This document shows, piece after piece, positions 1 through 8,858 of a stretch of 11,461 nucleotides of DNA. A program made the position numbers and the translations under genes. This stretch comes from Smittium mucronatum (Eukaryota; Kickxellomycota; Harpellomycetes; Harpellales; Legeriomycetaceae): NCBI GenBank assembly GCA_001953115.1, contig LSSL01000964.1:11231-22691 (forward strand). The letters are read 5' to 3'. Each line of letters opens with the position of its first letter. Positions within the stretch are counted from its first letter, which is position 1. The notes beneath the pieces are model-generated. The model ran no database searches and was not told where the DNA came from. It saw only the letters and a list, made by a program, of their open reading frames with translations.

Positions 1-15
1 GGGGGGGGGGGGGGG
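1..15. repeat. Poly-G run at the window edge
   Basis: Fifteen consecutive G interrupt the last visible exon of clp1 (read as C on the coding strand). A run of Pro codons here would not fit the CLP1 family, so the run is more likely a sequencing or assembly end artefact, or a homopolymer expansion, than true coding sequence. Confidence 0.8.
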
Positions 16-1944
16 TAATACGGAGGGTTTTTGTGAATCTAGCTGAAGAACTGCAATAAGCATATGGGACAATTTTTCATCGACTTCTACTTTAGAGATT
101 TGAGTTTCGCTGACTTGGCGAACTTGACCGATTGGTAAAGTTGATGATGGTGCCAGAGATTCTTTTGCGATAAAAAAAAGAAGTGGAGGGATAATTAAGT
201 AAAAAGGGAGGATGTGGGGTGGTATAAATAGGGAAAAGGAGAAAGTTAAACCTTGTCCAATCCGGAAGATTGGATGGTCATTTATTCGGATGGTAGTGGA
301 AAAAGATTGTAAGAGCTCGGATTTAGTCCCATTGAAATATTTTTTAATTAAAGAATTTCGAGAATCTAGCAAGAATTTCGGGTCTCTACTAACAACCTTT
401 TTTAATTTTCGAAAAAGAATGTTGGAAAAAATAGCAATTACGTTAAAATTCTTACTATGAAAAAAAAAAAAGAGATAATACTAGAATAAATTATATGATT
501 GCTTACACCACCAGATTTAGGAACTTTTGCGACAGAAACAGATTGGTTTTGGGAATACATTTTATTGAAATCACTAAACAACCGTTCATTATCGACGACT
601 AGAATACGATCGACTAGAGAGAAAATAAAAAGATATGTTTTCTTTTTTTTTTTTGGAACTAAACTTATTTTTTGATAGAAGTCGGGCTGTTTTTTGTTTA
701 CCCTTAAAGTCAGCGATGATATCTTGTAAAAGCTGGTAATTGGAATGGTCGATTTGATCGGAGGTGTCAATTATGAACCCAGATTTTGAATCTAATCAAA
801 TAAAGAAAAAATTTTATGTATAAAAATGGGGAAAAGGGGATGGTGTGGCTGGGGGGAGGGGAAGGTGGTGGTATAAATCAATTTAGTACATTTTGGGCTC
901 AATGATAGCTGTTTTTCGATGGAATCTGCTAAACTCTTTACAACTTTTTTGTACAAAGAAGGCTGGTCACTGGGAGACAGATAACCGTAGTGGTAGACGA
1001 GAGGGTAATCAATAATACCATTGGATTCGAGTAGCGAATAGCTCAAGAACCCATCCTGGGCATTCAAAGGCTTTGAAAATGTTGTAGCACTAATAGTCCC
1101 GGGAACTACAGTCATACCCTAAAAATCCAATCGAAAAGGGGGTTAAGGATTATAAAATGAGGTGATAGAAGGGGATAAAGGGGTTTGGAACAAATTAAAA
1201 TTATTTCTAAAGAAAAATAAATGATTATAGGAAAAAAAAAAAAACTTACTTCGGACGGATCGAGATTGATTATTATTGGAGTCTCTTGCTGTCTGATTGC
1301 ATAGTTAGCTAGAGTGCGAACAATAGTGGTTTTTCCCGAATCTTTAGGTCCTAAAACAAGCATCCGGGGACCAAACCCATTTGCTCTAGATTGTTGCAGC
1401 GAAGTGTGTACATTCATATATATTGGAACCGGTGTCTCTGAAGCGGTATACTCTGAACTAACAGTTCCGCTATATTATTGATTTTAAAATTCAAAATCGG
1501 ATCGAAATACCGAAAAATATGCAAAGATATACTGTATTGTAAAAAAGAGAGTAATAGAAAAAAAACCTTAATTCAATTTCACAACCTTCCCAAGTATATA
1601 TGGCGAATTTAGTGCCGGAAAATTCGTATGCAGCATTGCTTCCCTATTCAGCACCAAACACTTCAGCAAACCCACTTTTCAAATATTACCCGACATACCC
1701 ACAAGGATATTTAAATAAAAAAAAGATAGAGTTTTGGAAAAAAGATGGAAAATGCAAAGTAGAAGAAAAAATTATTTTTAAAAAAGAATGAAAACAAAAA
1801 TATAAATATAAAAAAACAGCACAAGTGATAGTTTATAGGAAGAGGAAAAGCAAATACCTTGAATTTGCATGTATTATCGAAATCGACTTCGAGTCTCAAT
1901 TCTTCATTTGGCTTTAAAACCACAGTTTTAGTTGATCCATTCAT
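1..1944 (-). CDS. clp1: CLP1, mRNA 3'-end cleavage factor / polynucleotide 5'-hydroxyl kinase family (multi-exon, 3' end cut off)
   Basis: CLP1 is a nuclear ATP-binding subunit of the pre-mRNA cleavage and polyadenylation machinery (yeast CF IA, partner of Pcf11); animal members also have RNA 5'-kinase activity. Exons on the minus strand are 1944-1858, about 1685-1567, 1469-1250, 1118-890, 791-702, 613-507, 396-252 and 161 to the edge. All introns except the first have GT-AG ends, and the phases join cleanly. Visible landmarks are an N-terminal domain with ELRLEV, AEVFGAE and TWEGC; a Walker A loop GPKDSGKT near residues 109-116; NLDPSEG and VPGTISAT; GFIIDT; KVPKSGGVVSRD; and LAPSSTLPIG near residues 335-344. 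About 381 codons are visible. Family members are about 430-450 long, so roughly 50-60 residues are missing beyond the edge. Two oddities are an in-frame TAG at 1644-1646 and no in-phase AG acceptor for intron 1. The start is set by a TAA just upstream and by agreement with family N-termini. The identity is secure; whether this copy is functional is not. Confidence 0.93.
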
Positions 1945-2640
1945 TTATTTGTTTATTTTTTGTAAGCTATTAAAAAAAAGGGGTAGAAAAGTTGTTTTTT
2001 TTTTAGGGATGATGTTCTCAACTCTTTTCAAATATAGAAAAAGAATTCTATTGAAAGTCAGTTCCTGAACTTTATACAATTACTCTGGAAAAAATACTAC
2101 TAAGAGTAAAAACTATATTCGCTATTAGTGAAATAATTCCAAGTCTTGCATTAAATATTATTTAAAAATCATCGTTGAAGGAAACATTTCTTTTTTATTA
2201 TTAGGATGGGAAGTGAATACACTACTATTGGTTGACGTCACTATTTACCCTTGACTATTGGATGTATCCAGAATAAAAAGTATTATTGGATAGTCGTGTA
2301 CCTTTTTATAGAATTAAAAAAAAATAGAAGCTGCCGAGAAATTCAAAAAAAAAAAAAGATTTGATGTAACGATTTTTTAAAACCAGTAATTTTTTTTTGA
2401 TTAGTTGATTCGTTGATTGGCAAAATATTTAGATCATAGTTTTAAACCATTGAAAAATCAAAATAAAACAACAGAAAGATGAATTTCCCGTAAAAAAAAC
2501 AAGTAAAATAACAGAAAGAGCGAACGAGCGAAAAACAAAATATATGGACCACCATTTTACATATACATGTGTGTAAATAGGATTTTTTTTTGTAACACGG
2601 AATTTTATTGCAAGATAACGCCATTAAAAACCATACTAAA
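1945..2640. other. Intergenic stretch upstream of clp1
   Basis: AT-rich sequence with A and T runs. Apart from the CCAAT/CRE motif group I see no coding frame, RNA gene or repeat here that I can support. The few short open frames have low-complexity Lys/Phe translations. Confidence 0.6.
2227..2289 (-). promoter_or_regulatory. Possible clp1 upstream region: three CCAAT boxes and a CRE-like palindrome
   Basis: ATTGG (CCAAT on the clp1 strand) occurs at 2227-2231, 2257-2261 and 2285-2289, spaced 30 and 28 bases apart. The perfect palindrome TGACGTCA, a bZIP/CREB-ATF type site, lies at 2233-2240. The cluster sits about 280-350 bases upstream of the clp1 start codon. Binding by the fungal HAP complex or a bZIP factor is inference; short motifs like these also occur by chance. 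Confidence 0.35.
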
Positions 2641-2661
2641 AAATATGAAAAAAAGAAAAAG

Positions 2662-3137
2662 TCGTATAGAAAAGACTATTATCCTAACTACAATAAGCTC
2701 CTCTGCCGGACTAACGGCTGCGTACCTGCGGACTAATGGTACAATCTACCAATCGAAAGACCCCCCCCCCTAGCATCGCTTCAAGTAGGCTGGATGATTG
2801 AGGCTACATACAGACAAGAATTATGCTCTTTGTCAATGAACAACAGTTCATTGAAGCTATTGAGCTCCTAGTCAGAGCCTACTTCTAACAGGATTAATAA
2901 AATTAGGCTCCTACCAAAGCGTGGGATTGTTCGACATGGCTTTCCTACAAATAGCTGTTAGACTCTGAGATCCGTCTGACTGTCGAACGCTGGACTTGTG
3001 CATTAGACTATGTCTCAGCTGTGCTAAACGATCGGTTCCCCCTGTTTCGAGATGGTCCTCCTCTGGAATCGCTGTCATCCGAATCGCTGCGTGCTGTCTC
3101 CACTATTCCCAACCAAGAATAGTACAACGCTGTGTGA
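2662..3137 (+). pseudogene. GC-richer island with a broken coding-like frame, possibly a transposon fragment
   Basis: Base composition jumps to nearly half G+C here, against about a quarter to a third on both sides, which marks inserted or older foreign material. One frame reads sensibly up to a C run at 2760-2770. Past the run the sense continues in another frame (TGA at 2799-2801), then runs to a TGA at 3135-3137. Inside it are TAA or TAG codons at 2886, 2895, 2898, 2904, 2952 and 3120. Good-looking stretches are FVNEQQFIEAIELLVRAYF (from 2829) and VERWTCALDYVSAVLNDRFP (around 2976-3035). I do not recognise the protein family. It could also be a non-coding repeat whose open stretch is chance. 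Two perfect small inverted repeats lie inside: CAATGAAC/GTTCATTG (2834-2853) and GAGCCTA/TAGGCTC (2875-2910). Confidence 0.45.
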
Positions 3138-3202
3138 AATTTTGATTTAGCGTACTTCGAAAAGTACACTATTAAGCCCTAAATCACGGCAAGTTATTTC
3201 AC
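3134..3202. repeat. Nested three-stem inverted repeat ending the GC-richer island
   Basis: Three nested perfect arms are visible: GTGAAAT 3134-3140 with ATTTCAC 3196-3202, GATTTAG 3144-3150 with CTAAATC 3179-3185, and GTACTT 3152-3157 with AAGTAC 3162-3167 around a CGAA loop. The right arm has about ten extra bases compared with the left. This could be the terminal structure of a small transposon or a foldback element, or a folded RNA. The sequence alone does not decide. Confidence 0.6.
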
Positions 3203-3209
3203 TCTTAGG

Positions 3210-3678
3210 GGATAAAAAATAGAGTTAAATAAATAACATCAAGGGGATTTTATTAAAGAAAAACCAAGTCAATGTATATATACCAATTTTTTCAAATTAA
3301 ATTATGATAAATTCATAAAAGAGTACTGTTTTAGAAAAAATATTTCATTAAAATAATAATAAACAATTATCACGAAAAATTTATATAATAAAACACGATA
3401 TCTATCTGTTTATGTTTATTATGTATTAAGATATTGGTGTTTAAGTGAAGCTGTGAAATTTTTATGATATTCTAGATCATATAATTATAACAATAAAGAT
3501 ACAACTAAGAACAATAATTAAAGTAAAGCATAAATTTTAAGATGTGTGTAAATTTTTAGGTATTTTATATTTATTGGATATATTTAAATACGCTCAAAGA
3601 TAGCAATGTGTTTTTGCAATAAGTTGTTATCTATAGAAATAAAAATTACTCATTCAAATAAAAACAAGAAAAAAATGA
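3210..3678. other. AT-rich spacer
   Basis: Very AT-rich sequence with dense stops in all frames. A Met-initiated frame at 3606-3800 is Lys/Asn-rich and lies out of frame with the more convincing Ser/Thr-rich frame beginning at 3679. It is not supported as a gene. A possible lost 5' exon with a signal peptide for that relic would be expected here, but I cannot identify it. Confidence 0.5.
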
Positions 3679-4131
3679 ATTCACTTCATCATAAAAATCT
3701 ACAAACCAATATATCCTACAAGATCAACCATATCAATTGCTTCAAAAACTTCGAATTCAAAAATCACATCAAAAATCACTTGAACTTATACCATTTATGA
3801 ATTTATATTCGTTTCAAAAGCCTCTAATAATTCAACTACTCCAAACACATCATCTACTGCAAAAACTGAAACCTATCCAACTGCTTTGACTACTGAAACC
3901 AACGGAGCTACTGCAACAATCGGTTCTAAAAAACCAACCACTGCATCCACTACAGCTACTGTAAATACTGAAACAAACGCATCAACTACTTAAATAACTT
4001 CAAAAACTTCAGCAGCATTAAAATTCTCAACACTCCCATATTTTTTCACCCACATAACTCATCGATTTAGTTTCACCATATCAAAAAATTTAATTTTATC
4101 TATTTTTCTCATTATTATAATTTTTAGTTGA
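3679..4131 (+). pseudogene. Relic of a Ser/Thr-rich, GPI-anchor-type cell-wall protein
   Basis: One frame stays coherent for about 150 codons apart from two stops, TGA at 3781-3783 and TAA at 3991-3993, and ends at TGA 4129-4131. The first segment begins poorly but becomes Ser/Thr/Lys-rich. The middle one (3784-3990) is mucin-like, with repeats such as SSTAKTET, ALTTETNGATAT and TASTTATVNTET. The last one ends in a hydrophobic tail, NLILSIFLIIIIFS, directly before the stop, which is the usual layout of a GPI attachment signal. Fungal wall mannoproteins and adhesins have this architecture. No signal peptide exon was found, so the 5' end is lost or hidden behind an intron. The two internal stops suggest a dead copy. 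Low-complexity Thr-rich frames can also arise from ACT-type repeats, so the tail is the stronger evidence. Confidence 0.5.
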
Positions 4132-4440
4132 TTATTTTAAATATCATTTAGAACAATGTATTTTTCAATTGTTTTAGTAATTATAATAAATATATTATAA
4201 ATAAAATGAGTTTTTTTTACTTGAATTTTTTTTAAAAATCGTATCTTTTATGTCTTAAACAAAAAAGCTCAACTCAATTTTGTATATTTTTTAAAATAAA
4301 TATTTTTTTTTGTATAATTTAAAAATTATAATAAAAAATAATTATAAGACGTTTTTATGTCTAAGCTTGAATTTATCCTTATTTTCTTATGTATCCCAAT
4401 ATGTTTTCTTTGAAATAACAGTGTAATCTTAATTATATCA

Positions 4441-5895
4441 GATCTTTTTATTTCGAACTGGAATTAATATACATGAATGCATTCTTTTGTTCTTTAAATT
4501 TTTTTCCCATTTGCAATATATATCTTTCTGCGATAAATTTAACTCAAAATGTAAAAATACAATATCATGTATAAAATTCATAAGTGAATCAAAACTTTCA
4601 AAGATGGAAAAATTAATTATTTTTGATACTTCTTTAATTTTTTTTTCCGGTAACTTCTTATTTGAAATTTTTAAATAAAGTTTTCTCCTTTTTCTTGGGT
4701 GAGATAGAAATAATGATTTCTTGTTTCAAAGCTTTATTTTTCATATGTTATACTTTATCGAACTCGTAGATATTTTGGTTCTCAAAATATTAGATAGTTA
4801 ATTTAAAAACATTGAAAAAATCGATTTCATTGGAGAAATTTTATCTTAGGAGCTTCTCATTAACAGTTCTGTTAAGTCTTTCCAAGGAATTTTTAGTTGA
4901 TGGTCAAATATAAGACCCCCCAAGTCAACTTTGGTTTTTTCGAAATGGTTATTATTTATACTTTCAAAAATATCCATCATGAATCCAAAATAGCTCCGTT
5001 TTAGCATTGAATTTTATTTTTTTTGAAATCTCAAACATATTTTTGAATAAAATTTTCTGCATCCTGAAAATAGCTTTATATAAACATTCCCTTTGATATT
5101 TTTTCTTTTTTCCTAATATATCCTTTACATTTTTCGAAACACGAAACCAATAGTTTGTCCTGATGATATTCATAGAAAATATTTTTAGAGGTTTTTTTCA
5201 TTTGAGGTGCTTAATCGGTTATCAGATTATCCAAAGTAAGATTATAACCAAAATATCCTTCTTCTTTTAGATATTTTTTGAAACCCCATCTGCATTCGTC
5301 ACTGTTATATCTGATCACTGGATATATTTAAATTAGGAAAAAATTCTGTTTGATTTCCAAAACACTCGCTATTAATACAAGACGACATTCTTTAACAAGC
5401 TTGAATGTCGAATTTTCATGGAAATTTGATGCAGATGACATTTTTCCGGTCATTTTTTTTTGGATGTAACTAAAAATTTAATATATTCAGAAACCAAAAA
5501 ATACCCTACAACATAAGCACCATATTCAGGATTAGAAAATTGCAAAAATTTGTTCTCCGGCATCTGTGTGGTTGGAATTTTTCAATTTTTATCCCCCTTT
5601 TTTAATAATGTTTCTTGCCGAATATATTTTTTTAATATCGATATAGATATCTTTATTTTTTAGATTTAAGCATTTTTTAATTTTGAAATGAACGTAATCC
5701 ATCCGTGGAGTATTCCAGGATTTTATTTTTAATTATTCTGCCATTGGATAATTCGAATATGTTAGAGTGTGATTTCGAGTAGTAATATTTCTTTTCAGAT
5801 TCATAAAGTTTTTCTATTTTTAATTTTCCATCGCATGTATTTATGTTTATGTTTACACAATAACATCCTTTATTTTTGCATGTTTTTATTAATTT
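4441..5895 (-). pseudogene. Decayed Mutator-like (MULE-type) transposase
   Basis: Five to six reading-frame blocks follow each other in the order expected for a MULE transposase. Block 5895-5680 (72 codons) has CKNKGCYC and a later SKSHSN, like a FLYWCH/WRKY-GCM1-type zinc finger. Block 5581-5453 has NPEYGAYVVGYFLVSEYIKF. Block 5453-5034 (140 codons, TAA at 5328, 5211 and 5076) has STFKLVKECRLVLIASV, then SDECRWGFKKYLKEEGYFGY and NLTLDNLITD. This matches the family pattern of a 'D-x-TFK' strand and a later 'iitD' catalytic Asp, although the first Asp appears as Glu-Asn here. Blocks near 5041-4967 and 4965-4849 follow, joined by a one-base shift in a T run. Block 4725-4441 (95 codons) ends with YCKWEKNLKNKRMHS, resembling a SWIM zinc finger with a lost Cys. 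Frameshifts sit at A/T homopolymers. Terminal inverted repeats were not recognised. Family assignment is by motif pattern only. Confidence 0.6.
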
Positions 5896-7320
5896 TTAAG
5901 AAATCGACTCCCATTTTCTGAAATATGATTCAAGGTTTGTTTATTTTATTTTGATTCAGTTTTTTCGGTTTTATGGTATTATTATAAATAAAAACGAAAA
6001 TAATTAACATGAGATTTTGATATAAACTAATACTTTGTTAATTAAACCAAAAGATATTATTATAAATCATAAAAATTTAAAAAAGGTTATTGCCTCCCGG
6101 AATTTAATATTCAGTTGTAAAAAGTAGTGATATCTTAAAATTGACATCATTCGCTACCATTGATGCTGGCTATATTTTTTAATTATGTTGAACATGTCGA
6201 ATAATTAAATATAAAAAAATTGGATAATTTAAACCGAAAACGAAAAAAAACCCGAATTCGGATTTTCGTGAACTAATTTTTCAGTTTTTATTAGCAGAAA
6301 TTCTGTTTAAGCGGGTTTCACAAAAGATGATTCAGTTTATTAATTATAATTTCAGATTTACATATAAATTTTCAGGGTTTCAAATAAAATTTCAGGCTTT
6401 TATTTTCTAACCAGATTTCTCTATAGGCATGAAAAGTGGTTTAACTTGAATTCAATATACAAAAATGCATATAATTATATATATTTGGAAAATAATAAAT
6501 ATGTTTTTTCAAAAAAAAAAAATTCTAGGGGTAGATTTTATGATTCCTACACCTTCGGAATGCACCTAATAATGAACTTTTAATTAGATTTTATTTTATT
6601 TTTTATTCATAACTATCGATAACTAATACAAATTTTGAGGAGGGTGGAGGCAAACACAAAAATAAACAAAATTAAATCGAAAAGCCCGTCTCTAAAGCTA
6701 AGAATATAATCTTTCGATTTCTGCTATTCATTATAAAAGACCACAAAGAGGGGCAAATCCACGAGAAATCATGAAAATAACAGGGCGAATTTTCCATCAT
6801 TTGACATTATCGATTTTATTTTTATTCATTTGCAGATTTATTAGCCTGTTTAAACACGACAAATTGCATTTAATTTTGATAAATTTAAATCTTTTTATAA
6901 AGAATCGTTTTGATGTCATTTCTTCACATTTTAATTTTAATTTTTAGTATTTTATGAATTTTTAACTGGCTATTATATTATTATAGTTTTCTTGGATGGG
7001 ACTAAAAACCCCCCAGAAATCTTGTACAAATATATACAAAAACGCTTTTTTTGTTTCTTGATAAATAATTATCGTTTATCGTTTTTTATTTGTTAAAATA
7101 GATCTCATGTAATGATTTTCATGATAATTTATGCTTTTAAAAGGTGAAAATATACTTAAATAGCATTTAGTGCATTATAACGCAAAAGTAAACTAGACTA
7201 ATTTTTTTAACGTTATTTTTTAAATGTGACAGAGTAAAATATAAACTTTTATTGTGAGCTCAATTAATGAAAAATATTCAAGGTATCGAATTCGAATTCA
7301 TTAGGGTTTTTTTATGTTAA
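5896..7320. other. Long AT-rich region without a supported gene
   Basis: I see no convincing gene. It holds a short dyad CGAAAA...CCGAATTCGG...TTTTCG at 6241-6268, a three-fold TTTCAG motif around 6350-6397, and a 42-codon Met-initiated frame on the minus strand (6800-6672) with Cys and Trp residues, which may be chance or a small relic. The right flank of the transposase relic probably lies somewhere before 6500, but no clear boundary shows. Confidence 0.55.
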
Positions 7321-7617
7321 TTAACAGAACGCTTCTGAACTAGTAGTCTTTTTTTTATTTTGGGGAGACTTTTTATTCATGATTAAAAAATAATTATTTG
7401 TTTCGAAATAAAAGATCATCAGCACAGAGAACCACAGATTCGTATTTGCAGTTGGACAGGATCCTTGTCCACATGGGTTTCTATACGTTTCACTAAAGTA
7501 ATCTAAATATATTATCAGGTAGTGTGGATCCATCAGTATATTGTTTAGAAGCTGGGGATACGAAATTATCCTTAAAGATTCGGCGATAAAACCACACCCC
7601 TTATTTTTGGCTGGTGA
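7321..7617 (-). pseudogene. Fragment related to the local small secreted protein family
   Basis: A frame of 98 codons is open from just after a TAA (7618-7620) to TAA at 7321-7323. It begins SPAKNKGCGFIAESLRI, which matches the SP...GVACGY core of the two intact genes to the right: Ser-Pro, then Cys-Gly followed by an aromatic residue, with a Tyr exactly 25 residues after the Cys as in both. The spacer between Ser-Pro and Cys is five residues shorter. Later come YLDYFSETYRNPCGQGSCP and NLWFSVLMIF. The part before Ser-Pro, including any signal peptide and first Cys, is missing, and the end drifts into Lys/Asn-rich sequence, so it is probably a broken copy. It could instead be one exon of a spliced gene. 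Confidence 0.5.
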
Positions 7618-7986
7618 TTACAATATTGTAACTTTTTTATATAGTTAAATGTCTACTAATGTATAATTATAATTATATATATATATATATGCAATTAATT
7701 GGTAGAAAACATGGACTATTTGGAAATTATAAAGTTCTCCACATTCAAGTTTTTTTAAAGGAAGTTATTCCTCGAAGAAGAAAAAAAGTCCAAATTTTTT
7801 AAATGATTCTGTTGGCATATTTTACATTTTTTTTTGGGTTTATCAAAGATTATATCAGAATATTAACCAAAAACAAGGAAGAATAAAATTGGATAATTCC
7901 ATTCATTTTCCCATAAAGTCGCAAGTATCCAATGCGAGATTTTATTTTTAGCTGTGCTCTTTATACATGCTTTATTCGTAAAATAA
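7618..7986. other. AT-rich spacer with a short AT microsatellite
   Basis: An alternating AT run occupies about 7675-7690. I see no coding frame or RNA gene here that I can support. Confidence 0.5.
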
Positions 7987-8073
7987 ATGGATTTGAGAAA
8001 AGTGTTAGATTATTTTGTTTCTGTTTGCGGTACTGGGTATTGCCCTAAAAGAGACTATTCTGCGGTGATATAA
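7987..8073 (+). pseudogene. Short fragment sharing LDYF...CGxGxCP with the 7321-7617 relic
   Basis: A 28-codon frame reads KVLDYFVSVCGTGYCP and ends at TAA 8071-8073. The minus-strand relic at 7321-7617 contains LDYFSETYRNPCGQGSCP, so both share LDYF, a short spacer and CG-x-G-x-CP, in opposite orientation about 400 bases apart. The match is short and may be chance. If real, it is another remnant of the local family. No continuation is visible on either side. Confidence 0.3.
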
Positions 8074-8574
8074 ACTCAAAAAAAAAAACCACAACTTTTT
8101 TTCGTACAAGGATAACTAGTTAATTATAATTTTAGGGATCTCAAATCTTGTATTTTTAGATTTATTTTTAGGCGGAAAAACTGCTTGATACTCAACTCGC
8201 ACCTACAGAAAAAAAAAACCGGCGGTATAGTGATAATATATCGACATTTATTCGTTTTAAAAAAATAAATGTAGAATATATATTTTTTTGATGGGTTATA
8301 TATCAGGAGTATCTGGATCTGTTTTTGAAATAGCCGATTGAAATATTATCTTTTCATAGGGGATTATTCGAAAATATAACTCTTGCTTTTTATAAATCAA
8401 AATCAAGGGCTTTATAGTAGTTTAAAGCCAACTAATAAATGTTGCTTTTCATTGATCAGTTATTGAATACGATAATTATTTTTTCAGTATTGATAGTAAG
8501 GGATTAATTGGAAAGATATATATAGATATGAAACGGGTATTTAGAGATTGTTGGACGCGATATTCGGTATATGA
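8074..8574. other. AT-rich spacer
   Basis: No coding frame, RNA gene or repeat that I can support; several A/T homopolymers and TATATAT runs. Confidence 0.5.
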
Positions 8575-8715
8575 AATTGTAAAATTAGTGTTTTAAAAAC
8601 GCAATGTTTTCGATTAACTCAAACTACAAGAAAAATTGTGGGTGGCAATTCGCAAGCAGAAAATAAATTAATAATAGAAGGAGGTCCATACAGAGATTTG
8701 AATGGATCAACTTGA
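8575..8715 (+). pseudogene. Possible 3' relic of a small secreted protein gene (GGPYRDL)
   Basis: A 46-codon frame between two TGA codons reads coherently, with KIVGGNSQAENKLIIEGGPY followed by RDLNGST. GPY followed by an acidic and a hydrophobic residue recalls the GPYxEFP segment of fungal T1-type ribonucleases and RNase-like effectors, but the match is only a few residues. There is no start, signal peptide or catalytic context. It lies 143 bases from the stop of the intact gene at 8859-9308, converging on it. Confidence 0.25.
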
Positions 8716-8858
8716 AGAGTACCAAAACCGTATTTTGTAGAAGAGTAAATTGTTAAAAAGGGGGCTTTATAATATAGGTATACCCAATATCATAATAAAA
8801 ATGAAGCGAGATGATAAACTGGCTAATTTTTTCTTTTTTCGATTAAAAGGGGTTTCTG

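Noticed and set aside
1600..1791. 63-codon plus-strand frame
   Set aside because: Antisense shadow of clp1 exon 2 running into intron 1.
1..1944. Nuclear genetic code with TAA/TAG read as Gln
   Set aside because: About 330 of the visible clp1 codons include many CAA/CAG and only one TAG. In an AT-rich genome with such a code TAA/TAG would be frequent. The two intact small genes also end naturally at TAG and TAA.
2567..2773. 68-codon plus-strand frame as a complete gene
   Set aside because: Its first half is AT-rich spacer and it ends in a C run; only the last part belongs to the GC-richer island, where sense continues in another frame.
3606..3800. Met-initiated 64-codon plus-strand frame
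   Set aside because: Lys/Asn/His-rich low-complexity translation; the Ser/Thr-rich frame over the same DNA is more coherent and continues to a hydrophobic tail.
4487..4678. 63-codon plus-strand frame
   Set aside because: Antisense to the 95-codon block with the SWIM-like end of the transposase relic, which explains its openness.
7288..7299. GAATTCGAATTC palindrome
   Set aside because: Short palindromes of this kind are common; no arm extension or neighbouring feature gives it meaning.
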